Positions 17,628 through 25,731 of a DNA stretch of 64,000 nt are shown here, piece after piece. A program made the position numbers and the translations under genes. This stretch comes from Mangrovibrevibacter kandeliae (GTDB lineage Bacteria > Pseudomonadota > Alphaproteobacteria > Rhizobiales > Rhizobiaceae), in assembly GCF_024519155.1 (NCBI RefSeq), contig NZ_JANIFJ010000001.1, positions 310,001 to 374,000 on the forward strand. Reading direction: 5' to 3'. Positions within the stretch are counted from its first letter, which is position 1. Every line of letters begins with the position of its first letter. A model generated the notes under the pieces. It did not search any database and had not been told where the DNA came from. It worked only from the letters and a program-made list of their open reading frames with translations.

Positions 17628-18497
17628 ATGGCGCAGGATCGCACGCTGACATTCGTCGACGGTGAGTGGCTGGAGGGCAACCCGGCGCTGTTCGGTCCGC
17701 GCACCCACGGCTTCTGGATGGCCTCGAGCGTGTTCGACGGCGCGCGCTGGTTCGAGGGTGTCGCCCCCGATCTCGACCGCCACTGCGAGCGCGTCAACCG
17801 GTCGGCCACCGGCCTCGGCCTGCAGCCGACGCTAGAGGCGTCGGAGATCGCCCGACTGACGCACGAGGGCCTCGGCAAGTTCGACGGCGACACGGCGGTC
17901 TACATCCGGCCGATGTACTGGGCCGAGAGCGGCGGCTACATGGGCGTCTCAGCCGATCCCGCCTCGACCCGCTTCCTCCTCTGCCTCTACGAGGCGCCGA
18001 TGATCCCCGCCACCGGCTTCTCGCTGGCGCTCTCGCCGTTCCGCCGGCCGACGCCCGAGACCATGCCGACGCTGGCCAAGGCGGGCTGCCTCTATCCCAA
18101 CAACGCCCGCGCCATCATGGAGGCTCGCGCGCGCGGCTTCGACAACGCCCTGGTGCGCGACGTCGTCGGCAACATCGCCGAGACCGGCACCTCCAACGTC
18201 TTCATGGCAAGGGACGGTGCGGTCTTCACGCCCGTGCCGAACGGCTCCTTCCTGAATGGCATCACCCGTCAGCGCGTCATCGCGCTCCTGCGCGAGGACG
18301 GCGCCGAGGTGGTCGAGAAGAGCCTGACCCATGCCGACTTCCTCGAAGCCGACGAGGTCTTCTCGACCGGCAACCACTCCAAGGTCGTGCCGGTGACGCG
18401 GGTCGACGAGCGGGAGTATCAGCCGGGGCCGCTGTACCAGCGGGCGCGCGAACTCTACTGGCGGTTCGCCCGCGCCCGCGCCGGCGCTGGCAACTGA
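17628..18497 (+). CDS. Class IV (branched-chain-type) aminotransferase
   Basis: A 289-residue PLP enzyme of fold type IV. Supporting regions are HGFWMASSVFDGARWFEG near residue 27, the strand TAVYIRPMYWAESGG near 88, the Schiff-base segment LAKAGCLYPNNARAIMEA (Lys near 149), and the cofactor phosphate region NIAETGTSNVFMARDG near 184, followed by NGITRQRVI. These are the family's usual order and spacing. Related genes are annotated IlvE or D-amino acid aminotransferase. Substrate choice cannot be decided, although the IlvE-like EGV/NGITR pattern favours branched-chain or related amino acids. The ATG follows AGGAGAGCC. A cupin gene begins 11 bases after its stop. Confidence 0.85.
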   Translation: MAQDRTLTFVDGEWLEGNPALFGPRTHGFWMASSVFDGARWFEGVAPDLDRHCERVNRSATGLGLQPTLEASEIARLTHEGLGKFDGDTAVYIRPMYWAESGGYMGVSADPASTRFLLCLYEAPMIPATGFSLALSPFRRPTPETMPTLAKAGCLYPNNARAIMEARARGFDNALVRDVVGNIAETGTSNVFMARDGAVFTPVPNGSFLNGITRQRVIALLREDGAEVVEKSLTHADFLEADEVFSTGNHSKVVPVTRVDEREYQPGPLYQRARELYWRFARARAGAGN

Positions 18498-18508
18498 CGG
18501 AGGACGGG

Positions 18509-18874
18509 ATGCTGCCGGTACAGAACCTTTTCGCCGCCTTCGAGCGCGTGACCGAACACTGGTCGCCAAAGATCGTCGGCCGGGTGAACAACCAGCTCCT
18601 GAAGGTCGCCAAGGTGAAGGGCGAACTGGTCTGGCACGCGCATCAGGACGAGGACGAGCTCTTCTACATCGTCCGAGGGCGGATGCGGATCGAGTTCGAG
18701 GACCACGTCGTCGAGCTCGCTGAAGGCGACTTCCTGACGGTGCCGAAGGGCGTGCGGCACAATCCGGTCGCCGAGGAGGAGTGCTGGATCCTCCTGATCG
18801 AGCCGGAGTCCACCAGGCACACCGGCGACGAGACGACCCCGCTCACGCGCAGCCTTGCCGAACAGTACGCCTGA
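18509..18874 (+). CDS. Small cupin-domain protein
   Basis: A 121-residue single-domain cupin. Motif 1 is visible as ELVWHAHQDEDELFYIVRG (metal-type His, His and Glu), and motif 2 as EGDFLTVPKGVRHNPVAEE (final His). The barrel can bind a divalent metal. Members of this group are annotated only as cupins, and no substrate can be assigned. It starts 11 bases downstream of the aminotransferase gene with GGAGGACGGG as ribosome site, so the two probably form an operon. It converges on the small secreted protein gene at 18884. Confidence 0.8.
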   Translation: MLPVQNLFAAFERVTEHWSPKIVGRVNNQLLKVAKVKGELVWHAHQDEDELFYIVRGRMRIEFEDHVVELAEGDFLTVPKGVRHNPVAEEECWILLIEPESTRHTGDETTPLTRSLAEQYA

Positions 18875-18883
18875 GGGCGTTCC

Positions 18884-19345
18884 TCACCGGCAAAGGCCCG
18901 CGATCACCGGCTGCAGGTGGATCTGCGGCTCGGTGAGGCCGAGGTCCCGCATGGCGCCGTCCGACGCTTGGACGCGCAGCGGCCCCGACAGCTGCAGGCG
19001 AAGTCCGCTGCCGAGCGCGCCGAGCGTGAAGCGACCGGCGCCCGCCGCAATGGCGCACGTGGCGAAGGCCGGGCTCGGCGTGCAGGCGACGGGAGTGTCG
19101 AAGCGCTCGCCCTCGCGGGTGCGGATTGTCAGCCTCAGATTGCGGTCCGGTCCTCCGGTCGAACCCGCGGCAGCACCAAGCGCGAGCATGGCGGCCTCAT
19201 GGTCGGGATGGGCGACCAGCCAGGACCGGTCCCAGACGCGGGCGTAGCAGCCGGCGCGGGAAAACGCCTCGTCCACGACCGAGGCGCCTTGTGCGCTTGC
19301 GGCGCCCGGCAGGACGAGCAGGATGGCGGTCAACAGGCGGCGCAT
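18884..19345 (-). CDS. Hypothetical secreted protein
   Basis: A 153-residue protein with a clear Sec signal peptide (MRRLLTAILLVLPGAASAQG, cleavage likely after ASA). The mature part has a few cysteines (GCYARV, VACTPSPAFATCAI, and a near-terminal Cys) that could form disulphides in the periplasm. No known domain is recognised. The ATG at 19345 is preceded by AAAGGA and is preferred to a longer frame. It sits 9 bases from the convergent cupin stop and is transcribed away from sodB. Confidence 0.6.
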   Translation of the reverse strand: MRRLLTAILLVLPGAASAQGASVVDEAFSRAGCYARVWDRSWLVAHPDHEAAMLALGAAAGSTGGPDRNLRLTIRTREGERFDTPVACTPSPAFATCAIAAGAGRFTLGALGSGLRLQLSGPLRVQASDGAMRDLGLTEPQIHLQPVIAGLCR

Positions 19346-19550
19346 CGTTGATCCTTTCTCGGTCGAATGCGACAGGCGCGGCCTTCGGCGGCCGCGCGAG
19401 CTTCGCGTCGACGCCGTACCCCTCGGCGACCGCAAGGGCGGCTTGCATTTCCTTCGCGCCCGTTCGAACTACATACCGCGCCAGCGGGTGCCCGGGTTCC
19501 GGCCGCGGGCTCGCCCCTAGCGGAATTTCAGGACCAGAAGGAGACGAACC

Positions 19551-20153
19551 ATGGCCTTCACGCTGCCCGAGCTGCCTTACGCCTACGACGCGCTGCAGCC
19601 CTACATGTCGAAGGAAACCCTCGAGTACCATCACGACAAGCACCACAACGCCTATGTCGAGACGGGCAACAAGCTCGCGGCCGACGCCGGCATGGGCGAC
19701 CTCCCGGTGGAAGAGGTGGTGAAGCAGTCCTTCGGCAAGAACCAGGGCCTCTTCAACAATGCCGGCCAGCACTACAACCACATCCACTTCTGGCAGTGGA
19801 TGAAGCCGAATGGCGGCGGCAAGAGCCTCCCGGGCAAGCTGCAGACGGCATTCGATTCCGACCTCGGCGGTTACGACAAGTTCCGTGCGGACTTCACCGA
19901 CGCCGGCAAGACGCAGTTCGGCTCCGGCTGGGCTTGGGTCGCGGTCAAGGACGGCAAGCTCCAGATCATGAAGACGCCGAACGGCGAGAACCCGCTGGTG
20001 CACGGCGCCTCGCCGATCCTCGGCGTCGACGTCTGGGAGCACTCCTACTACATCGACTACCGCAACGCCCGGCCGAAGTACCTCGAGGCCTTCGTCGACA
20101 GCCTGATCAACTGGGATCATGTGCTGGAGATGTACGAGAAGGCTGTCGGCTGA
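19551..20153 (+). CDS. sodB: Superoxide dismutase [Fe]
   Basis: A 200-residue Fe/Mn superoxide dismutase converting superoxide to peroxide and oxygen in the cytoplasm. The metal ligands are visible in order: His in EYHHDKHHNAYV (residue 27 region), His in HYNHIHFWQW near 77, Asp in DVWEHSYYIDY near 161, and the His of the same segment. The active-site Gln appears in NNAGQHYNH, the position used in iron enzymes, whereas Mn enzymes carry it in the later GSGWAW segment. This favours Fe. Strong ribosome site AAGGAGACGAACC. A good terminator follows. No signal peptide. Confidence 0.95.
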   Translation: MAFTLPELPYAYDALQPYMSKETLEYHHDKHHNAYVETGNKLAADAGMGDLPVEEVVKQSFGKNQGLFNNAGQHYNHIHFWQWMKPNGGGKSLPGKLQTAFDSDLGGYDKFRADFTDAGKTQFGSGWAWVAVKDGKLQIMKTPNGENPLVHGASPILGVDVWEHSYYIDYRNARPKYLEAFVDSLINWDHVLEMYEKAVG

Positions 20154-20180
20154 CGGTCACTCGCCCCGATCAGTGAACGG

Positions 20181-20210
20181 GGCCCTGCGCGACGCGCGGG
20201 GCCTTTTCTT
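20181..20210 (+). terminator. Intrinsic terminator after sodB
   Basis: The stem GGCCCTGCGC (20181-20190) / GCGCGGGGCC (20194-20203) has a GAC loop and one G-T wobble, followed by TTTTCTTT. It begins 27 bases after the sodB stop. Confidence 0.85.
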
Positions 20211-20341
20211 TGACAGCGTGTTCAAGCCAACGTGAGGCGGCCGCGACGATTGGGCGTTGCGCAGGCGCCGCAGCCGGGTTCAAGTGCCGCGCCAGCCGGC
20301 GAGGTCGGGTGACCTCTCGGCACGAGCATGGAGACTTCCGA

Positions 20342-20794
20342 ATGCCCGCGTCCCGTTCCCGCTTCCTCGTCGCCGCGCTTGCCGTCGCCTGCAGCTTCGC
20401 ACCCGCGCTCGCGCAGAACCTCGATGCCATTTCGGCCCGCCAGCAGCTGATGAAGGACAACGGCCGCGCCGCCAAGACGGCGGCGCAGATGATCAAGGGC
20501 GACGTCGCCTATGATCCCGCCAAGGCGGACGAGGTGTTCGCCACCCTGCACGAGACGGCGGTGAAGTTCGGCGACTATTTCCCCGAGGACAGCAAGACCG
20601 GCGGCAAGACCGAGGCCGCGCCGGCGATCTGGGACAAGCCGGACGCCTTCAAGGCGGCGCTTGCGAAGTTCCAGTCGGACACCGAGGCGGCAATGGCCAA
20701 GAAGCCCCAGGACGTCGACGCCTTCAAGCAGGCCTTCGGCATGGTGGCGCAGAACTGCAAGGGCTGCCACCAGGACTTCCGCGTCGAGCGCTGA
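20342..20794 (+). CDS. Cytochrome c' (class II c-type cytochrome)
   Basis: A 150-residue periplasmic haem protein. A Sec signal peptide (about residues 1-25, ending FAPALAQ) precedes a four-helix-bundle type sequence. The single haem site CKGCH lies eight residues from the C-terminus, the class II position, with the conserved basic residue after DFR. No sixth-ligand Met is evident, as in cytochromes c' that bind NO. The gene may act in nitrosative stress or as an electron shuttle. The diheme cytochrome gene downstream starts 62 bases later on the same strand, so they probably form a two-gene operon. Confidence 0.9.
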   Translation: MPASRSRFLVAALAVACSFAPALAQNLDAISARQQLMKDNGRAAKTAAQMIKGDVAYDPAKADEVFATLHETAVKFGDYFPEDSKTGGKTEAAPAIWDKPDAFKAALAKFQSDTEAAMAKKPQDVDAFKQAFGMVAQNCKGCHQDFRVER

Positions 20795-20856
20795 GGGTTC
20801 GCCCGCGGCCGGATCGGATCTCGGATGCCGCCCCTTCTGACGATCGGTGACCTGCG

Positions 20857-21780
20857 ATGCTGAAGCGCGGGCTCATCGGGCTTCTCGCGCTGGTCGTGAT
20901 CACGGCCGGCGCCTTCTGGCTGCTCAGCGCGCCGCAGCGGCTCGACGCCGCGGCGCTTCCGGCAGAAGGCTCGGGCGACGCCGCGCGCGGCGAGCGACTG
21001 TTCTGGGCCGGCGGCTGCGTCTCCTGCCACGCGCCGTCGAGCGCGAAGGGCGATGACCGGCTGAAACTCACCGGCGGCGATCCGCTGGTCACCGACTTCG
21101 GCACCTTTCACGCGCCGAACATCTCGCCGGACCCGAAGGACGGGATCGGCGCGTGGAGCCTTGCCGACTTCGCCAACGCCATGCAGCGCGGGGTGGACCC
21201 GGAGGGGCGACATCTTTACCCCGCCTTTCCCTACACCTCCTACGCGCACATGCGGCCGGGCGACATCGCCGATCTTTTCGCCTACCTGAAGACGCTGCCG
21301 CCCGTCGGGGGCAGGGCGCCCGACAACGAGCTCGCCTTCCCGTTCAACATCCGGCGCGGGCTGGGGCTCTGGAAGCGCGCCTTCATGGACGGGCCGGGTC
21401 CGATCGCCGCGTTGCCGGCGGACGCCTCGAGCGCTGTCAAGGCCGGCCAGTATCTCGTCGAAGGGCCGGGCCATTGCGGCCAGTGCCATACGCCGCGCAC
21501 CCTCGCCGGCGCCGGCGGGCTCGATCTGACGCACTGGCTCGGCGGCGCACCGAACCCGGAAGGCAAGGGGCGGGTGCCGAATATCACGCCGGGCGGCAGC
21601 GAGATCAGCGCCTGGTCGCAGAGCGACATCGTCGAGTATCTGACCAGCGGCTTCACGCCGGAGTTCGACTCGGTCGGCGGGGCGATGGTCGAGGTGCAGC
21701 AGAACCTCGCCAGGCTGCCCGACGAGGACCGCACGGCGATCGCCGCCTATCTGAAGGCGATCGCGCCAGTGTCCGACTGA
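20857..21780 (+). CDS. Membrane-anchored diheme cytochrome c
   Basis: A 307-residue c-type cytochrome with an uncleaved-looking N-terminal helix (LIGLLALVVITAGAFWLL) and two cytochrome c domains. The first haem motif CVSCH lies near residue 54, the second CGQCH near residue 209. Each is followed by NISPDP or NITPGG, then a helix ending in a terminal YLKTLPPV- or YLKAIAP-type segment. This is the arrangement of diheme subunits of periplasmic dehydrogenases or of cytochrome c' partners. Expected on the periplasmic face of the inner membrane. It is coupled by position to the cytochrome c' gene. No dehydrogenase gene adjoins it, so its donor is unknown. Confidence 0.88.
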   Translation: MLKRGLIGLLALVVITAGAFWLLSAPQRLDAAALPAEGSGDAARGERLFWAGGCVSCHAPSSAKGDDRLKLTGGDPLVTDFGTFHAPNISPDPKDGIGAWSLADFANAMQRGVDPEGRHLYPAFPYTSYAHMRPGDIADLFAYLKTLPPVGGRAPDNELAFPFNIRRGLGLWKRAFMDGPGPIAALPADASSAVKAGQYLVEGPGHCGQCHTPRTLAGAGGLDLTHWLGGAPNPEGKGRVPNITPGGSEISAWSQSDIVEYLTSGFTPEFDSVGGAMVEVQQNLARLPDEDRTAIAAYLKAIAPVSD

Positions 21781-21799
21781 GTTCCGCGGAGGGCGCCGG

Positions 21800-23269
21800 T
21801 CAGGCCTCGGCAGGAACGGACGCAGGATCCGCACCGGCCGCGCCGGCCGGTGTGCCGATCCGCAGCCGGCTTGCCAGGAGAGCCAGCAGCAGGAACACCG
21901 CCATCTCGTAGATCAGCGACATCTGCAGGCTGGCGCGATAGGCGTCCCTGGTGTCCGCATCGCCGAGCATGCCGAAGAAGATCTGGCCGCCGAGGGCGAC
22001 GCCAAGGGCGCCGCCCGCCTGCTGAAACGCCTGCAGCGCGCCCGCGCCGGAGCCGGCATCGCGCGGCCCCACCACCGTCAGGATTGTGGCGAAGAGCGGC
22101 GCGATGGTCACGCCCATGCCGAGGCCGGAGACGCCGAGCGGCAGCACGAGATCCCAATGCGTCAGCGTATCGTCGAGGCCGAGTACCGTGGCGTAGAAGA
22201 TCGCCATCCCGCTCGCCAGGATCAGCGGCCCGACGACGAGGCGCTGCTTGGCGTGGCGGCTGCCGAAGCGGCCGGAGATCAGCGAGGCGATGAAGACGCC
22301 GGCGGGGAAGGGAATCGTGGCGACACCCGACTGGAGCGGGGTGAAGCCGAAGCCGATCTGCAGGAAGATCGCGATGACGAAGAAGAAGCCGGGCAGGCCG
22401 GAGAACAGGGCCGTCACCATGCCGAGGCCGAGGACGAAGTGGCGGTTGCGGATCAGGCTGATCGGCAGCAGCTGGGGTGCATCGCGCTCGGCCTGACGCC
22501 TCTGCCACAGGATGAACAGGGCCGCGAGGGGCAGCGCCGCGCCGAGCATGACGAAGCTCCAGAGCGGCCAGCTGAGTTCGCGCCCCTCCACCAGCGGAAA
22601 CACGACGGCAAAGACGGCGAGGGTCGCCAGTAGGACGCCGACGAGGTCGATGGCCGTGCCGCGCGCGCGCTCCGTCGGCGGGATCAGCAGACTGCCGACG
22701 GCGACGGCGAAGATGCCGATGGGTATGTTGACCAGGAAGATCGGGCGCCAGGCCAGCGCATAGATGTCGGCCGAGATCAGCGCGCCGCCGGCGAGCGGTC
22801 CTGCGACCGAGGCCAGGCCCGCGGTGACGCCGAAGAACGAGAAGGCGAAGCCGCGCTCGTGCGGCGGAAACGTCACCTGCACCAGCGCCAGCACCTGCGG
22901 CATCATCATTGCGCCGGACAGGCCCTGGAAGAACCGCGCTGCGACGAGCGTGCCGATGCTCGGCGCAAGGCCGCACAGTGCCGAGCCCAGGGTGAAGGCG
23001 CCGACGCCCCAGAGGAACATGCGCTTGCGCCCGACGATGTCGCCGAGCCGGCCGAGCGGCAGGAGGCCGAGCGCGAAGGCGAGGATATAAGCGGCGACCA
23101 CCCATTCGACGTCGGCGTCGCTTGCGCCGAGATCCGCCTTCAGGCTCGGGATCGCGACGTTCACGATGGTCACGTCGATCAGGTTCATGAAGCCGGCCAG
23201 AAGCAGGGTGGCGAGCACGAGCCACCGCCGCGGATGCGGCTCGGCCGCCGGCGAAGGAGAGACGGTCAA
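21800..23269 (-). CDS. MFS multidrug exporter, DHA2 (EmrB/QacA) family
   Basis: A 489-residue inner-membrane transporter with about fourteen hydrophobic segments, the DHA2 count. It shows the first-helix motif GFMNLIDVTIVNVAIPSLK near residue 26 (motif D1) and the loop motif LPLGRLGDIVGRKRMFL near residue 75 (motif A). An antiporter motif C-like stretch follows (SVAGPLAGGALI near 155). Proton-driven export of drugs or other small hydrophobic compounds is expected. The frame opens with TTG at 23269 because no ATG or GTG lies upstream in frame; the start is therefore less certain. It lies 163 bases downstream of the SDR gene on the same strand. Confidence 0.85.
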   Translation of the reverse strand: MTVSPSPAAEPHPRRWLVLATLLLAGFMNLIDVTIVNVAIPSLKADLGASDADVEWVVAAYILAFALGLLPLGRLGDIVGRKRMFLWGVGAFTLGSALCGLAPSIGTLVAARFFQGLSGAMMMPQVLALVQVTFPPHERGFAFSFFGVTAGLASVAGPLAGGALISADIYALAWRPIFLVNIPIGIFAVAVGSLLIPPTERARGTAIDLVGVLLATLAVFAVVFPLVEGRELSWPLWSFVMLGAALPLAALFILWQRRQAERDAPQLLPISLIRNRHFVLGLGMVTALFSGLPGFFFVIAIFLQIGFGFTPLQSGVATIPFPAGVFIASLISGRFGSRHAKQRLVVGPLILASGMAIFYATVLGLDDTLTHWDLVLPLGVSGLGMGVTIAPLFATILTVVGPRDAGSGAGALQAFQQAGGALGVALGGQIFFGMLGDADTRDAYRASLQMSLIYEMAVFLLLALLASRLRIGTPAGAAGADPASVPAEA

Positions 23270-23432
23270 AGGCTTGTCCCGGACAGGAGGATGTCCCTGC
23301 GCTATTCAGGTCACCAATCGCAAAGCGCAAGAGGCTCCCGCCGCATCGGCGGCAGCCGCCGTGATCCGCCGGGTGTCCAGCGAACGCGCCGGTCCCTCTC
23401 GGGGCCGGCGGCGCTGCAGTCTCTATCGGTGG

Positions 23433-24275
23433 TCAGGCGAAGTCCGTGCCGCGCGTCACAGCCTCCCAGGCATCGGTTTCGCTCCGCATCGCATCGAGCT
23501 TCGCCCGCAGCTGATCCAGGGCGTCGCCGCCGATCAGGAGATGAACCGGCGGGCGCTCCGCTTCGACGGCCATGATGATGGCCCGTGCGCCGCGCGCGGG
23601 ATCACCGGCCTGCTTGCCGTGCCCGGCCTGCGTGCCGGATCGTGCCCGGCCGGCGGTGTCGGCGTAATCGTCGATGCGGGTCGCCGACTGCTTGATCGAG
23701 TCGGGGCCGCGGAAGTCGGTGCGGAAGGCGCCGGGCGCCACGACCGTCACGCCGATGCCGAGGGGGCCGACCTCCTTGGCCAGCGCATCCGACAGGGCCT
23801 CCACGCCCGCCTTGACCATGTTGTAGTAGCCGACGCCAGGATAGGTGACGAGGCCGCCGATCGAGCTGACATTGACGATGTGGCCGTGCCGCCGGCCGCG
23901 CATGCCCGGCAGGACGGCCTTGATGAGGTTGACCGGGGCGAAGAGGTCGGTCTCGAACAGGGCGCGCATGTCGGCGTCGTCGCCCTCCTCGATCGCACCG
24001 AGGTAGCCGTAGCCGGCATTGTTGACGAGGACGTCGACCGCGCCGAAGCGTGCCTCGGCCTGCGCGACCGCGGCGGCGACGGCGGCTTGATCCGTGACGT
24101 CGAGCGCAACGCCAAGCGCGGCGTCCGCGTGTGCGGCGACGAGTCCCTCGACGTCCGAAAGGCGGCGTGCCGTGACGACGACCCGGTAGCCGGCGGCGAG
24201 CGCCTCCTCAGCCAGGGCGCGGCCAAACCCCTTGGAACAGCCTGTGATGAGCCAAACGGCATTCTTCTCGATCAT
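23433..24275 (-). CDS. Short-chain dehydrogenase/reductase
   Basis: A 280-residue classical SDR. It shows the nucleotide motif TGCSKGFGRALAE (Thr-Gly-x3-Gly-x-Gly) near residue 10, VLVNNAGYG near 82, and the catalytic Ser in NVSSIGG near 135. The catalytic dyad YYNMVKAG (Tyr-x3-Lys) lies near 149. The substrate is unknown. An ATG at 24290 lies in frame, but its codons contain GGAG at the right distance to serve as ribosome site for the ATG at 24275, so the shorter start is chosen. It is divergent from the LysR gene, with a candidate LysR operator between them. It may also share a transcript with the DHA2 exporter. Confidence 0.88.
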   Translation of the reverse strand: MIEKNAVWLITGCSKGFGRALAEEALAAGYRVVVTARRLSDVEGLVAAHADAALGVALDVTDQAAVAAAVAQAEARFGAVDVLVNNAGYGYLGAIEEGDDADMRALFETDLFAPVNLIKAVLPGMRGRRHGHIVNVSSIGGLVTYPGVGYYNMVKAGVEALSDALAKEVGPLGIGVTVVAPGAFRTDFRGPDSIKQSATRIDDYADTAGRARSGTQAGHGKQAGDPARGARAIIMAVEAERPPVHLLIGGDALDQLRAKLDAMRSETDAWEAVTRGTDFA

Positions 24276-24331
24276 GGGATCAGTCTCCATCGGTTGATGA
24301 AGCGAAAGTGGCGATCAGACAGTCGTTCGAT

Positions 24332-24344
24332 TAGATCTCATCTA
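24332..24344. promoter_or_regulatory. Candidate LysR-type operator, T-N11-A
   Basis: TAGAT (24332-24336) CTC ATCTA (24340-24344) is a perfect 5-bp inverted repeat. It fits the T-N11-A form of LysR recognition sites. It lies in the 95-base gap between the divergent SDR and LysR genes, the classic place for autoregulation and activation. Confidence 0.5.
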
Positions 24345-24370
24345 TCGCAAGGGTCGTTGAACGAGATTGC

Positions 24371-25309
24371 ATGATGCCGAGATCCGCCAGCCTCGATGAT
24401 CTCGCCGCCTTCGCCTTGGTCGCCCGGTCCGGCAGCTTCACCCGCGCCGCCGCGGCGCTGGGAACATCGACCTCCAATCTCAGCCACACCATCCGGCGGC
24501 TCGAGGGGCGGCTCGGCCACAGGCTGCTCCAGCGCAACAGCCGCAGCGTCGCGCCCACCGAAGCCGGGGCGACGTTGCTGGCGACGCTGGATCCCACGCT
24601 CGAACGGATCGACGCGGCCCTGATGGCGCTGGACCAGGCACGCGATCAGGTGTCCGGGACGCTGCGGCTGACGGCGACACGGCAGGCCTACGAAGCGGTC
24701 GTGCGGCCGGTGTTGGCGGACTTCGCCGCGGCCCATCCCGAAGCCATCGTCGAGGTGCTGATCGACTACGCCTATCGCGACATCATCGCCGATCGACTGG
24801 ATGCCGGCATCCGGCTCGGCGAGAAGATCGAACGCGACATGATCGCGCTGAGGGTCGGGCCGGATCTGCGCATGGCCGTCGTCGCGAGCCCCGGCTATCT
24901 CGCGCAGGCCGCGCCGATCGAACATCCGCGCGATCTCACGCGGCAGCGCTGCATCAACTACCGGATGATCAGCGCCGACACGATCTACGCCTGGGAGTTC
25001 GAGCGCGACGGGCAGGCGCTGGAGGTGCGTGTCACCGGGCCGCTGACCTTCAACGAGCCGGAGCTCATGCTGCAGGCCGCGCTGGACGGTTTCGGCGTCG
25101 GCTATCTCCTCGACCACGAGGTCTCGGCCCATATCGAGGCGGGTCGGCTGGTGCGGCTGCTCGACGACTGGACGCCGCCGTTCCCGGGCTTCCACCTTTA
25201 CTATTCGTCGCGCGAACAGATGCGTCCGGTGCTGCGCGCGTTCGTCGACGCGTTACGCGAGCGCCGCCGGCCGCGCGAGGTGCCGCTGCCGTTCGGCACG
25301 ACACTCTGA
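24371..25309 (+). CDS. LysR-family transcriptional regulator
   Basis: A 312-residue regulator. The N-terminal winged helix-turn-helix is clear: LDDLAAFALVARSGSFTRAA followed by LGTSTSNLSHTIRRLEGRLG and LLQRNSRSVAPTEAG (residues 8-66). Two periplasmic-binding-like effector lobes follow (about 90-300). Two adjacent ATG codons are possible starts. It is divergent from the SDR and probably controls the SDR and the DHA2 exporter, as LysR proteins often do for divergent neighbours. A T-N11-A site lies between. The inducer is unknown. Confidence 0.9.
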   Translation: MMPRSASLDDLAAFALVARSGSFTRAAAALGTSTSNLSHTIRRLEGRLGHRLLQRNSRSVAPTEAGATLLATLDPTLERIDAALMALDQARDQVSGTLRLTATRQAYEAVVRPVLADFAAAHPEAIVEVLIDYAYRDIIADRLDAGIRLGEKIERDMIALRVGPDLRMAVVASPGYLAQAAPIEHPRDLTRQRCINYRMISADTIYAWEFERDGQALEVRVTGPLTFNEPELMLQAALDGFGVGYLLDHEVSAHIEAGRLVRLLDDWTPPFPGFHLYYSSREQMRPVLRAFVDALRERRRPREVPLPFGTTL

Positions 25310-25365
25310 CGGCAGCATCGGCTTGGCCTCGAACCGTAGTTCGAAGCTCGATGAAATGATGAGCT

Positions 25366-25394
25366 TTGACTAATGGATTAGCAGAGCCTAATCT
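25366..25394 (+). promoter_or_regulatory. Promoter and operator of the ArsR-AHSA1-GST operon
   Basis: TTGACT (25366-25371), 17 bases, then TAATCT (25389-25394) form near-consensus -35 and -10 boxes. A perfect inverted repeat, GATTAG (25376-25381) / CTAATC (25388-25393), spaced by six bases, fills the spacer and covers the -10, the place for an ArsR repressor. The ATG of the regulator starts at 25402, where transcription is also predicted to begin. Confidence 0.65.
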
Positions 25395-25401
25395 ATCTCG
25401 C

Positions 25402-25731
25402 ATGGATCAAGCCGCTGCCGTCACCGCCGCCCTGCGGGCCCTTGCCGACCCCACACGGCGCGCCGTGCTGGAGCGCATCGTCGATGCCGAGGAGATCACG
25501 GTGGTCGAACTCACACGCGGCAGCGGCGTGACGCAGGGTGCCATCTCGCAGCATCTCAAGCTTCTGAAGCAGGCCGGCCTCGTCGCCGAGCGACCGGAGG
25601 GTCGGCGGGTGTTCTATCGGGCGCGGCCGGACGGACTGAAGCCGGTGGCCGACTGGATGGACCGCTACGCCGCATTCTGGCGTGGCCGCCTCGACAGTCT
25701 CAGCGACCTCATGAAGGAGATCGACCCATGA
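25402..25731 (+). CDS. ArsR-family (HTH_20-type) repressor
   Basis: A 109-residue winged-helix DNA-binding protein: LRALADPTRRAVLERI near residue 11, the helix-turn-helix VTQGAISQHLKLLKQAGLVAE (about 45-65) and the wing EGRRVFYRARPDGLKPVADWM. It lacks the cysteine metal site of SmtB/ArsR sensors and resembles the small ArsR proteins paired with AHSA1/SRPBCC genes. An inverted repeat within its own promoter suggests autorepression. The stop overlaps the next start by four bases. The predicted transcription start coincides with the ATG, so the mRNA may be leaderless. Confidence 0.88.
   Translation: MDQAAAVTAALRALADPTRRAVLERIVDAEEITVVELTRGSGVTQGAISQHLKLLKQAGLVAERPEGRRVFYRARPDGLKPVADWMDRYAAFWRGRLDSLSDLMKEIDP

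Noticed and set aside
17209-17652. Minus-strand frames in the kinase-aminotransferase gap
   Set aside because: Low-complexity Arg/Ala/Pro sequence with repeated DNA words; no domain and no ribosome site.
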